DNA of 64,000 nucleotides. It comes from Gilliamella sp. Pra-s52 (lineage in GTDB: Bacteria; Pseudomonadota; Gammaproteobacteria; Enterobacterales; Orbaceae). Below the pieces are notes generated by a model. That model saw only the letters and a program-made list of their open reading frames with translations, made no database searches and was not told the DNA's origin. The stretch is taken from contig NZ_WTEY01000008.1 in assembly GCF_009795805.1 (NCBI RefSeq), forward strand, positions 1 to 64,000. Direction: 5' to 3'. Below, one piece after another: positions 29,870 to 39,328 of the stretch. Made by a program: the position numbers and the translations under genes. Position 1 is the first letter of the stretch, and each line of letters begins with the position of its first letter.

Positions 29870-31744
29870 ATGTCATCTAATTCCAATCATAAAGAACCTT
29901 TCGGTACATTATTAGGTTATGCACCGGGTGGTGTTGCTATTTATTCATCTGATTATGAAACATTAGATAAAAATCAATACCCAAATGATGCCTCATTTCG
30001 TAGTTATTGTGGATATGAATATATGGGGTACAAATGGCAATGCGTTGAATTTGCAAGACGATTTTTATTTTTAAATTATGGCATTGTCTTTACTGATGTG
30101 GGAATGGCGCATGAAATTTTTTCACTTCGTTTTTTAAGGCAAGTTGTTAATGAGGCGATTTTACCTTTGCAAGCATATGCTAATGGCAGCAAAAAAATGC
30201 CCGAGGCGGGCTCGTTATTGATATGGGATGATGGTGGCGTGTTTGATCGTACAGGTCATGTTGCGGTTATAACCGAAGTATTTGAAGACAAAGTCCGAGT
30301 GGCAGAGCAAAATGTCATCCATGTGCGACTACCTATTGGGCAACAATGGACACGCGAACTTAAGATGAGCGTGACAAACGAAGGTTATCAATTACATGAT
30401 ACGTTTGATGATACTAAAATTTTAGGATGGATGATCCAAACAGATGACACTGCATATAGCTTGCCACAACCAACCGTCGCAAATCCATTACTGACTATTC
30501 ATAGTGCTCACCTTAAAAATGAAGGGCAATTTGATAAAAAGTGGTTGAATGAATCAGATCCCTTAGACAACGCCTATGTATTAGCAGCAGGTCATGCGAT
30601 TAGCCATGATGATCATTATCGTTATTTCATGATTTCCGAAAGTGCTGAACAAGAATTAATTCGAGCCACCAATGAATTGCATTTAATGTATTTACATGCG
30701 ACCGACAAAGTTTTAAAAAATAATGATTTATTAAAGAATTTTAATATTCCCGAAATACTTTGGCCAAGATTGAGGCTTTCATGGCAGCAACGCCGTTACC
30801 AAATGATAACGGGTCGATTAGATTTCTGTATGGATGAAAGAGGCTTAAAAGTGTATGAATATAACGCCGATTCCGCCTCATGCCATACTGAAGCGGGCTA
30901 TATTTTACAAAAATGGGCTATTCAAGCTGGATTAAATCGAGGAACTAACCCGAGTAGTGGTTTACTCAATTCTTTGGCTGACTGTTGGCGACATAGTGAT
31001 GCTCAACCTTTTGTCCATATCATGCAAGATAATGATAGTGAAGAAAATTACCATGCGTTATTTATGCAAACGGCGCTTACTCAGGCCGGATTTGATAGCA
31101 AAATCTTGCGGGGACTCAATGGATTAAGATGGGATAAACGTGGTCAACTTGTGGATGATGACGATCGCCAAGTTACCTGTGTTTGGAAAACGTGGGCTTG
31201 GGAAACGGTATTAGAACAGCTTCGTGAGGAAAGTGAAGCACAAATTGCAGGTTTACCAATTCGCACTTGGCATCCTGACAATACAGTTAGGTTAATTGAT
31301 GTCTTATTGCGACCAGAAATCTCGGTTTTCGAGCCACTATGGACGGTAATTCCAAGTAATAAAACTATCTTACCTGTATTATGGTCATTGTTTCCAAATC
31401 ACCGTTATTTATTAGAATCCACATTTGAACTCAATGAAAGCTTAATTAAAAAGGGGTACGCGGCTAAACCAATAGCAGGACGTCGTGGAAGTGATATCCA
31501 ATTAGTAAGTCATCAAGAGCAGATCCTTGATAAAACAGTTGGACGTTTTGCTAAACAAGAAAATATTTATCAAGAACTATGGTGCTTACCAAAAGTCGAA
31601 GATCGTTATCTACAGCTATGTACCTTTACGGTGGGTGGGCACTATGGAGGTACATGTTTACGCTCTGATCCTTCTTTAGTAATAAAAGGTGAAAGTGATA
31701 TGCAACCGTTGCGAGTATTAACAGATGATGAGTTTTTAAAATAA
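29870..31744 (+). CDS. gss: Bifunctional glutathionylspermidine synthetase/amidase
   Basis: Gss joins glutathione to spermidine with ATP and also hydrolyses the product. The 624-residue protein has an amino-terminal CHAP amidase domain (catalytic Cys58 in KWQCVEFARRF, His in DRTGHVAVI) and a carboxy-terminal ATP-grasp synthetase (YNADSASCHTEAGY, VWKTWAWE, AGRRGSDIQLV, VGGHYGGTCLRSD near the end). The length is close to the E. coli enzyme (619). It is a single-gene unit between ybeD (divergent) and the srf block. It is chemically linked to redox control by polyamine-thiol conjugates. Confidence 0.95.
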   Translation: MSSNSNHKEPFGTLLGYAPGGVAIYSSDYETLDKNQYPNDASFRSYCGYEYMGYKWQCVEFARRFLFLNYGIVFTDVGMAHEIFSLRFLRQVVNEAILPLQAYANGSKKMPEAGSLLIWDDGGVFDRTGHVAVITEVFEDKVRVAEQNVIHVRLPIGQQWTRELKMSVTNEGYQLHDTFDDTKILGWMIQTDDTAYSLPQPTVANPLLTIHSAHLKNEGQFDKKWLNESDPLDNAYVLAAGHAISHDDHYRYFMISESAEQELIRATNELHLMYLHATDKVLKNNDLLKNFNIPEILWPRLRLSWQQRRYQMITGRLDFCMDERGLKVYEYNADSASCHTEAGYILQKWAIQAGLNRGTNPSSGLLNSLADCWRHSDAQPFVHIMQDNDSEENYHALFMQTALTQAGFDSKILRGLNGLRWDKRGQLVDDDDRQVTCVWKTWAWETVLEQLREESEAQIAGLPIRTWHPDNTVRLIDVLLRPEISVFEPLWTVIPSNKTILPVLWSLFPNHRYLLESTFELNESLIKKGYAAKPIAGRRGSDIQLVSHQEQILDKTVGRFAKQENIYQELWCLPKVEDRYLQLCTFTVGGHYGGTCLRSDPSLVIKGESDMQPLRVLTDDEFLK

Positions 31745-31828
31745 AATTGTCAAAAATATATAGGAAAACCGCTTTTTATCATTGTCGATATGTTTGTTAA
31801 AAATTAGCAAGAAATATGATTAAAAATT

Positions 31829-31834
31829 TATAAT
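31829..31834 (+). promoter_or_regulatory. Candidate -10 element for the srf block
   Basis: In the 196-base gap before the srfA-like gene there is a consensus TATAAT at 31829-31834, without a good -35. A perfect TTGACA at 31842 lacks a -10 at the right spacing. The gap is very AT-rich, so the assignment is tentative. A clear ribosome site AAAGGA precedes the gene at 31931-31936. Confidence 0.3.
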
Positions 31835-31940
31835 ACGCATATTGACATCAATTACAATAATGGCGTTTTCTGTTAAACTTGTTTTTACTGTAAAAAAATG
31901 ATAAGAAATAAAAATAATATAAGAAAATAGAAAGGAATAT

Positions 31941-33491
31941 ATGGCAAATACATTACTTAGAAGTGGCGATATCAAAGATTTCAAAATGTTGGGATATGAT
32001 GGTAAAGCAGCTTATTTAGTAGCGACTCAGATTCGTGAAATGTTTAGAGTTAAACTGGGTAAGCAGTATGCTGATTATTTAGCTATTCCTCAACGGAATG
32101 ATCAAGGTAATATTATTGATTGGTATATTCCTTTTGATTCAAATCTCCCCGATGGTCAATATGATATTATTCCTTGGACATCTGCCAGCGAATCAGAGCA
32201 GGAATCAGCACTGATTTTACTTAAAGAATTTGAACATAAAGTCATAAATTTAGGTAAGCAATTAGCTAGTAACCCAAATTTAGATGGTGATCAACTGCTT
32301 TTTAGTCGACTTATTTATGATCCCAAAAATAGCGTTGATAATGCTGAGTCTAATTTGATGGCAATCCGTTTTCCAAGCAATCAGTTTGTTTACATTGTTA
32401 ATGGTCAACCTGTCATTACTTTTTGGGGATTCTTGCATCCACAAACACCTCAAGCCAATTCTCCATTCTATTGTTTAGAACCAGTAAAAAAAGTCACTCC
32501 AGCAACCGTTGTTACCCCACCACCGATACCTGAACCGCTCAAAACCAGACCATGGTGGAAATGTTGGTGGGTATGGTTATTAGGCTTGTTACCTTTGTTA
32601 TTGCTTCTTTTAGCTCTTTTTTTACTACGAGGCTGTTGGTTAACTCCAAAAATAACGGTTAATCCTTCATTATCGTTATCAGGTAATGGTGATGTTAGTA
32701 TGCCTGTTGTTAATGGCGAAAAACACGATGAAAAAGAACCAGAAAGAGAGTTAAAGGCTGAGGTAGATAATCATTTGGGTGTTGCAGGTAATGGCATAGT
32801 AAATGGTACAATTCCAGTTGATGCTAATGCGATTGCTAATAGTACTAATACCGCAGGTGACGCAGTTGATCATTCAGCAACTTCTGACAATGGACATAAT
32901 AGCGATAAAGGTAATGATACGCCAACTCCTGATGCTCAAGATAATAAAAACGAGCAAATGGCATCTCCTGATGTCGGTAATTCTGATAATAAAGATGAAA
33001 AATCGCCACAATCTGATAATACAAAAGATAATGTAGATGGAAAAAATGAGCAAAACAGCACGAATCCAACATCTATACCATCAGATAAAGATACTACCAC
33101 TCCGGCTGTTGATCAAACAAATAATTTAGCGCTACCTGCTGATGCAATAACGCAGGGGTCAACAAAATTCTTAAATGGTCAATGGTCTGTCAACGGCGGT
33201 ATTCAAGACAAAACCACAGGTAAACCATTACAGTTAAGTTATAATTTTAATGATGGAAATGGCGAGGTTACAGTAACACGTAGTGACGGTGTGAAATGTG
33301 TCGGTAAGGTTGGTACAAATATTAAAGATGCTAATTTAGCTATTGCGGGTAACAATGAAGCTATTTGTAGTGATAATAGCAAATATCAACTACCAAGCAT
33401 TCAATGTACACCGGGCAACAATAATAAAGCTAATTGCCAAGGAATTTATAATAATGGGACTTCATTCCCAATAACGATGAAAAAACAATAA
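31941..33491 (+). CDS. srfA: SrfA-like bitopic inner-membrane protein
   Basis: This 516-residue protein resembles SrfA, the first protein of the srfABC operon first noted in Salmonella as SsrB-regulated. Its function is unknown. Residues 1-180 form a soluble domain (LLRSGDIKDFKMLGYDGKAA; YLAIPQRNDQGNIIDWY; FVYIVNGQPVITFWGF). A Trp-rich membrane helix lies at 206-232, then about 170 residues of Asp/Asn/Ser/Thr-rich linker, and a 110-residue carboxy domain with four Cys (from FLNGQWSVNGG to the end). The amino domain shares a visible pattern with both vWA proteins at 47.1 and 48.6 kb. It starts the eleven-gene block, with an AAAGGA ribosome site. The family call rests on memory of SrfA. Confidence 0.72.
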   Translation: MANTLLRSGDIKDFKMLGYDGKAAYLVATQIREMFRVKLGKQYADYLAIPQRNDQGNIIDWYIPFDSNLPDGQYDIIPWTSASESEQESALILLKEFEHKVINLGKQLASNPNLDGDQLLFSRLIYDPKNSVDNAESNLMAIRFPSNQFVYIVNGQPVITFWGFLHPQTPQANSPFYCLEPVKKVTPATVVTPPPIPEPLKTRPWWKCWWVWLLGLLPLLLLLLALFLLRGCWLTPKITVNPSLSLSGNGDVSMPVVNGEKHDEKEPERELKAEVDNHLGVAGNGIVNGTIPVDANAIANSTNTAGDAVDHSATSDNGHNSDKGNDTPTPDAQDNKNEQMASPDVGNSDNKDEKSPQSDNTKDNVDGKNEQNSTNPTSIPSDKDTTTPAVDQTNNLALPADAITQGSTKFLNGQWSVNGGIQDKTTGKPLQLSYNFNDGNGEVTVTRSDGVKCVGKVGTNIKDANLAIAGNNEAICSDNSKYQLPSIQCTPGNNNKANCQGIYNNGTSFPITMKKQ

Positions 33492-33500
33492 AGGTTATAT

Positions 33501-36500
33501 ATGCTTCCAGAATTACGCAATTATGGTCAAGAAGTCACACTTATTATGAACAGTGGTATTCAGTTTCTTGATTTTGCACTTAGAATCGATTGGAAAGATA
33601 ATCAATGGCGCAGTAAAGTTAATGGGTGTTTTATTGATCCATCAGAAAGTGGTGCACTAATTAGATTGATTGAAGATGTCGACAGTGGTCAATTTTTTAC
33701 ACCTGATAACCGCACATTTGCGGTTAATCCAACACAAGAAATTAGCGTTGATCAATCATTAAAATTATTTGATGGTATTTGGTTACCGGTTCCTGTTTTA
33801 CGCTCAATTCCTCCTGAACGTTTTGATAAAGGTCCACATAACTGGAGCCGAGTTCGAATTGTTAATATTCCCGAAGGGGAAGATCCTAACGGCAATACAC
33901 ACCGAATCACGTTTGCATTTGATACAAAAGTATTTGCGAATTTACAAGATGTTGCCTACCTTGCCCCAACCGAAAACGATGTAATGACTGGTGCTGTGTT
34001 TAGTTTAGCACATCGTTCCGATCACGTGTCATGGTTTTTAGAACTTAAATGGATAACCAGTTGGTTAATTGATCTCTTTCAAGAGTTGGCGCCACAACCT
34101 GAGCGCTTAAAGATTCATAAAGATGATATTAATCAAGAAATAAAAAATAAAACTTACTATGGACATTACCTAAACATTATCCATTTACTTGCTGATTCGT
34201 TGCAATTGCCAACAATTAAGATTGTGTCAAATAATAAAGATGATATTGTTAAATCAATTCCTGTTGATATGATTTTAGATGTGGGAAATTCTCGAACTTG
34301 TGGCATTTTAATTGAAGATCATGCCCAAGATAAAGATAGTTTAAATCATCGTTATGAGCTTGAAATTCGTGATTTAACTCAGCCAGAGCATATCTATAAT
34401 GAACCATTTGAAAGCCGTGTCGAATTTGCTCAAACCTTTTTTGGTAAGGAACACTTTTCGCTACAAAGCGGACGCCGTGACACGTTTCGTTGGCCAAGTA
34501 TTGTTCGAGTAGGACAAGAAGCTAGCAGGCTAGCCAGTCGGCGTGAAGGTAATGAAGGAGCAACAGGGCTTTCAAGCCCAAAACGTTATCTGTGGGACCA
34601 AGATAAATACGAACAAGGTTGGCGTTTTAATTCTCATTACGTAAAAAGCGACCATGAACCTTTTGCAACGGCTGAACCGTTTTCAAGTTTAATTAATGAA
34701 TATGGTGAAGCATTACACATTCTTAGTAATGATATTCAAGAAGAGTATGACCGCAAGATGCCGGTTTTTCATCCTAAATACTCACGAAGCTCATTGATGA
34801 CATTTATGCTATGCGAAGTGTTAATGCATGCATTAATGCAAATAAACAGTGTTGCTCAGCGTAATAAACTGGAACACGCTAAAACGCCACGTAATTTACG
34901 CTCAATTATTTTAACTATTCCGCCAGCCATGCCAAAGCCAGAGCAGGCTATATTTAAAAGTTGTGTATATCAAGCTATTGGCTTAGTTTGGAAAAGCCTT
35001 GGTTGGGATGGTTTAGATGATAATATTGATTTTAATAACCCAGAACAGCTTAAAAGTGTGTGGCCAAATATTCCAGAAGTGCACATTCAATGGGATGAAG
35101 CAACTTGTGGTCAAGTAGTTTACTTATTTAATGAAACACAAAACAATTATAATGGTCGTTGTGAGGAGTTTATTGCTTCAATGGTACGTCCTAGCAAAGC
35201 AGATAAACAGAAGCTAACTATTGCCACTGTTGATATTGGTGGTGGCACGACGGATTTAGTGATTAACGATTATCAATTAGAGTACAGCGCAAATGGACAA
35301 GCCAATAGTAGTAATGCCTATATTGTACCAACGCAGCGTTTTCGTGATGGATTTAAAGTCGCAGGGGACGATATTTTACTTGATATCATTCAAGATACTG
35401 TGTTAACCGCTTTAACAAACGGTTTAAAACAAGCTGGCATTGCTGATCCTAACCCAATTTTGTCGACCATTATTGGCTCTCAGCAATTGTCCATTCAAGA
35501 TGCGGTATTGCGCCAGCAACTTACCTTACAGTTATTTATGCCAGTGGGCTTACAAATATTAAAGTCCTATGAAGTTTATGATCCGTTACATGCAGATCAA
35601 CATGTTTATCGTTCGACGTTTAAAGCATTGTTACAACATAATGTCATGACAGAGCATGTCCTTAACTTTATTAATGATCCTATTAGACGAGCATTGAATA
35701 ATTCTGATTTTTCGGTACTTGATTTAGATATCGAAATTAATTTAAAGCGCATTCATTATCTGTTTATTCGTGGCGATTATTATAATATTTGTAAAACATT
35801 TGATGCGCTATCTGAAATTATTAGCTGCTATCAGTGTGATGTGCTGTTGTTAACCGGTCGTCCTTCTCGTTTACCGGGTATTCAAAGTTATTTCCGATCA
35901 CGCTTATCAATGCCTGCAGGGCGAATTTTGCCATTGCATGGTTATTATACTGGTGGCTGGTATCCTTTCCATAAGCAAGAACGCATTGATGATCCTAAAA
36001 CAACCGCAGCAGTAGGGGCAATGTTGTGCTTTTTAAGCAAAAATTTACGGTTACATAATTTCTATTTTAGATCCTCAAATATAGATTTATATTCAACCGT
36101 TAAGTACATTGGACTTTTAGATAATCTTAATATGATTAAAAAAGAAAATATCTATTATCAAGATATTGATCTGGATAATCCTGATTATGACTTTCCTGAG
36201 CATTCGTTCGAAATTAGGGGGACGACAAGGCTAGGATTTAGACAGCTAGAGATCGAGCGTTGGCCTGCATCACCTATCTATATTTTAACTATTGAAAGCA
36301 GTGAAGTAGCTAAGCGATTAAGTGCTGACGGTGTGATTTTAGAGGTCACATTAGGTATTAAAAATAAACAAAAAACGGTTGAAAATTTTTATATTAAAGA
36401 TGTAAAAGCCTCGGATGGGCGAGCTTGTAATAAGAATCAGGATATTAAACTAAGCTTAAATACCATGGTTAACTCTGGTTTAATTAGCACGCAATATTGG

Positions 36501-36527
36501 CTTGATAGTGGAATGATAAAACGATGA
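33501..36527 (+). CDS. srfB: SrfB-family protein with an actin/Hsp70-type ATPase fold
   Basis: This 1008-residue cytoplasmic protein has no signal or membrane helix. The ATPase core is visible as the phosphate-1 motif D260VGNSRTCGI, the phosphate-2 motif VD578IGGGTTDLVI and an adenosine-type motif LLLTGRPSRLPGI near residue 790. This is the order seen in the actin/Hsp70 superfamily, so ATP-driven clamp or filament behaviour is plausible. The first 250 residues and the last ~170 (beta-rich, FEIRGTTRLGFRQLEIERWP) are family-specific. It overlaps srfC by four bases (ATGA). SrfB proteins are annotated as virulence factors, but I know of no proven biochemical role. Confidence 0.85.
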   Translation: MLPELRNYGQEVTLIMNSGIQFLDFALRIDWKDNQWRSKVNGCFIDPSESGALIRLIEDVDSGQFFTPDNRTFAVNPTQEISVDQSLKLFDGIWLPVPVLRSIPPERFDKGPHNWSRVRIVNIPEGEDPNGNTHRITFAFDTKVFANLQDVAYLAPTENDVMTGAVFSLAHRSDHVSWFLELKWITSWLIDLFQELAPQPERLKIHKDDINQEIKNKTYYGHYLNIIHLLADSLQLPTIKIVSNNKDDIVKSIPVDMILDVGNSRTCGILIEDHAQDKDSLNHRYELEIRDLTQPEHIYNEPFESRVEFAQTFFGKEHFSLQSGRRDTFRWPSIVRVGQEASRLASRREGNEGATGLSSPKRYLWDQDKYEQGWRFNSHYVKSDHEPFATAEPFSSLINEYGEALHILSNDIQEEYDRKMPVFHPKYSRSSLMTFMLCEVLMHALMQINSVAQRNKLEHAKTPRNLRSIILTIPPAMPKPEQAIFKSCVYQAIGLVWKSLGWDGLDDNIDFNNPEQLKSVWPNIPEVHIQWDEATCGQVVYLFNETQNNYNGRCEEFIASMVRPSKADKQKLTIATVDIGGGTTDLVINDYQLEYSANGQANSSNAYIVPTQRFRDGFKVAGDDILLDIIQDTVLTALTNGLKQAGIADPNPILSTIIGSQQLSIQDAVLRQQLTLQLFMPVGLQILKSYEVYDPLHADQHVYRSTFKALLQHNVMTEHVLNFINDPIRRALNNSDFSVLDLDIEINLKRIHYLFIRGDYYNICKTFDALSEIISCYQCDVLLLTGRPSRLPGIQSYFRSRLSMPAGRILPLHGYYTGGWYPFHKQERIDDPKTTAAVGAMLCFLSKNLRLHNFYFRSSNIDLYSTVKYIGLLDNLNMIKKENIYYQDIDLDNPDYDFPEHSFEIRGTTRLGFRQLEIERWPASPIYILTIESSEVAKRLSADGVILEVTLGIKNKQKTVENFYIKDVKASDGRACNKNQDIKLSLNTMVNSGLISTQYWLDSGMIKR

Positions 36528-39196
36528 AAAACTTAAACGAACAACTACCTAAATCTTGGGATCAGGTCTATCAAGCATCCGAAGAGGCCATTGATTGGGT
36601 GAATCAAACACGCCATTCATCTAAACGTTTAGATAGTGAAGCGGATAATTTAATTTTAGATTTACGCCGTTTACGAAACAGTGCAAAACGATTGGGCGAT
36701 GTATCAACTAAATCTGTTGCGGTTGGTTTTTTTGGTTTATCACAAGCGGGTAAATCTTACCTTATTTCAGCACTTGCTGCAGGCGAAAACGGTAAACTAG
36801 AAACAGTTGTCGATAACGAAGTATTAGATTTTATTGACCATGTTAATCCAGTCGGCAGTGGTAAAGAAGCGACAGGACTGGTGACACGTTTTAGTCGCAT
36901 TGCTAAAGGTGGTATTCCAAATTATCCGTTAGAGTTAAAATTGTTTAACGAGATTGAAATCGTTAAAATCTTAATTAATGCTTATTTTAAAGATTTCGAT
37001 CAGCAGAAAGTCTCCAATAAAGTCGACTTTTCACAGTTAAACCAGTTGATCCAACGTTTAGAAAACAAAAAACAAGCTCACTATGTTGGTGGTGTTAGTA
37101 AAGATGACATTGTTGACCTATACGATTATTTATCTGAAAACTTTGGCAACTCGCTTGAAGAATTAAAAGGCGGTTATTGGGATAAAACCATTCACCTTCT
37201 GCCTTATCTAACAACAGCTGATAGAGGTGAGCTGTTTTCGGTTTTATGGGGTGGAATTGCTGAACTCACCAATATTTATACTCAATTAGCGTCAACTTTA
37301 TCAAATTTAGGTTATGCTGAAACAGTATACGCACCACTTTCTGTCTTAATCAAAGATAATAATGGTACTAAGTCACAAATCGATAGCATTATGAATGTTG
37401 ATATTCTTGAACGATTGAATACCGACAAAGATTCATCAGTCACCATAACACCATTAAATGGCGAACCCGTTGCAATCTCTTTAGCACAACTTGCTTTTTT
37501 AACTGCTGAATTAATCTTTCCATTAGTCAATAAAACTAGAGTACCAACGTTTGAAAATGTGGATTTACTTGATTTTCCTGGATATCGAGGGCGTTTAAAT
37601 TTGATATCGATTTCAGATGTTAAAGAAGGTAACCCAATTGCTCAACTTTTATTACGTGGTAAAGTTGCTTATCTATTTGAAAAATACACTGATAGCCAAG
37701 AAATGAACGTACTTGTTGTCTGTACACCATCAGATAAACAATCTGATGTTAATGATGTAGGTCCTGTACTTGAACGCTGGATCGATAAAACACAAGGCGA
37801 AACGGCTGAAAAAAGAGCCACTAAAAAAGCAGGGTTATTGTGGGCAATTACCATGTTTGATAAACGCATTGGTACATCGTTAACGCTATCTGAAGATAAT
37901 CTTAAAAATAGCTGGGGTAAAGGTGGGTTATTACAGCAAACAATTTTAGAACGATTTGGTAGTTATGATTGGTTAAGTAACTGGTCAAACGATCATAAAT
38001 TTAATAATGTCTTTTTAGTCCGTAAACCTGGATTTGATGTGCCATTTTTAAATGTTGATCCAAGCACTAGTCAAGAACTGGCTTATAATGAAAATTATCA
38101 AGCAAAAATGGATGTATTAAGAAATACATTTGTTCAAAACAGCGATATCAATGAATATGTTTCCCAGCCGGAAGATGCATGGAATGCCATGTTAAAACTG
38201 AATGATGGAGGTATCGGACGAATTAGCCAATACCTAGAACAAGTTGCTATCACAGAAGTTAAACAACAACGAATTGTTGAACAACTTAACGAAAAAATTG
38301 AGTATATCATCAATATGCGATTTGATACTTGGTATCAATCGGATAATGATGAGGCGCTAGCTAAGAAAAAACAAGTCATTGCAGATGTTGTTAAAGAGTT
38401 ACAGAGTAAAGCCTTATTGTTAGGAGAGTTACTCAAAACTCTTGAATTACCAGACCAAACCATTAGAGCTCTTTACCATTCTAGCTCTATCGATAATGAA
38501 ACAGCTCAAGATGGCAATGATAATTTATTAGATAATTTATCAAATGATTTTGGTTTAAATGCTGATTTTGAATTGTTTTCTGATTCAAGTTCATCGCTAA
38601 CGACTAAATCAACAGACGTATTACAGACAGAATCAAAATTTGCAACAACGGTCTTTTCGGCATGGCTAGAGCATTTAAGAAATATTGTGCTAGATAAGCA
38701 TATTTTGCAATTTTTTGGCATCAATCAAAAGTCACTTTCTTTTATTATAGAAGAGATTATTACTGCTGCAAATCGAATGAAATTGGAAGAAAATTTAACT
38801 AAGCATATTTTAAATAATGAAAATATAGGGAGTAAACGTGATGATCTTGAGTCTAGACAACTCAGTTCCATTCATACTTTACTAACAGACTTTATTGCTT
38901 GGCTTGGTTTTATTGAAGGACAAGCGGGTGATATACCAATGAGTCGAGTTAATCAAGGTAAGCCGATATTTTCTTCACCATTAAGTGAATTTAATGCCCA
39001 ATCATCGCATTCATTACCAAAACTGAACGATCACACTAAAAATTATTCTCAGTATGCGATATTTGATTGGTTTATTGCGTTTGCAACACTGGCGCAAGAA
39101 AATGTTGGACATCATGCAGGGCGAGAAATTAGCCAAGAACAAAATAGCCGATTAGGCGAGATTCTGGCTTCTTTCAAACAATCGCGGATTAATTAA
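36524..39196 (+). CDS. srfC: SrfC-family dynamin-like GTPase
   Basis: This 890-residue cytoplasmic protein has a P-loop G71LSQAGKS78 near the amino end, a switch-2 motif D350FPGYRGR and a probable base motif at TMFDKRIG (near 440). The long helical carboxy half resembles dynamin-like or other large membrane-active GTPases in plan. SrfC is annotated as a putative virulence effector in enterobacteria, but it shows no secretion signal here. It is translationally coupled to srfB (ATGA overlap), implying fixed stoichiometry of the two NTPases. A 132-base gap follows with two inverted repeats. Confidence 0.83.
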   Translation: MKNLNEQLPKSWDQVYQASEEAIDWVNQTRHSSKRLDSEADNLILDLRRLRNSAKRLGDVSTKSVAVGFFGLSQAGKSYLISALAAGENGKLETVVDNEVLDFIDHVNPVGSGKEATGLVTRFSRIAKGGIPNYPLELKLFNEIEIVKILINAYFKDFDQQKVSNKVDFSQLNQLIQRLENKKQAHYVGGVSKDDIVDLYDYLSENFGNSLEELKGGYWDKTIHLLPYLTTADRGELFSVLWGGIAELTNIYTQLASTLSNLGYAETVYAPLSVLIKDNNGTKSQIDSIMNVDILERLNTDKDSSVTITPLNGEPVAISLAQLAFLTAELIFPLVNKTRVPTFENVDLLDFPGYRGRLNLISISDVKEGNPIAQLLLRGKVAYLFEKYTDSQEMNVLVVCTPSDKQSDVNDVGPVLERWIDKTQGETAEKRATKKAGLLWAITMFDKRIGTSLTLSEDNLKNSWGKGGLLQQTILERFGSYDWLSNWSNDHKFNNVFLVRKPGFDVPFLNVDPSTSQELAYNENYQAKMDVLRNTFVQNSDINEYVSQPEDAWNAMLKLNDGGIGRISQYLEQVAITEVKQQRIVEQLNEKIEYIINMRFDTWYQSDNDEALAKKKQVIADVVKELQSKALLLGELLKTLELPDQTIRALYHSSSIDNETAQDGNDNLLDNLSNDFGLNADFELFSDSSSSLTTKSTDVLQTESKFATTVFSAWLEHLRNIVLDKHILQFFGINQKSLSFIIEEIITAANRMKLEENLTKHILNNENIGSKRDDLESRQLSSIHTLLTDFIAWLGFIEGQAGDIPMSRVNQGKPIFSSPLSEFNAQSSHSLPKLNDHTKNYSQYAIFDWFIAFATLAQENVGHHAGREISQEQNSRLGEILASFKQSRIN

Positions 39197-39328
39197 AAAT
39201 AGCGTCACTAAACAAGAAAACATAGCAGGAAAGCCGTTTGGTATATTGGTATAAATGAAACCCCTGCTTAATAGTAATAGATTGCATGAAAGATACTCAC
39301 ATATTTGAGTATAAAAATAGAGGATATC
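39197..39328 (+). promoter_or_regulatory. Structured leader between srfC and the next gene
   Basis: Two inverted repeats are visible. AGCAGG (39224-39229) pairs with CCTGCT (39263-39268) across a 33-base loop. ATACTC (39293-39298) pairs with GAGTAT (39307-39312) just before the ribosome site GAGGAT and the ATG at 39329. This is the largest gap in the first half of the block, so it could hold a processing site or a second promoter. No clear -35/-10 pair was found. Confidence 0.4.

Noticed and set aside
39305-39328. Upstream TTG start for the bitopic srf-block protein
   Set aside because: The TTG falls within the leader hairpin and before the GAGGAT ribosome site; ATG 39329 is better.
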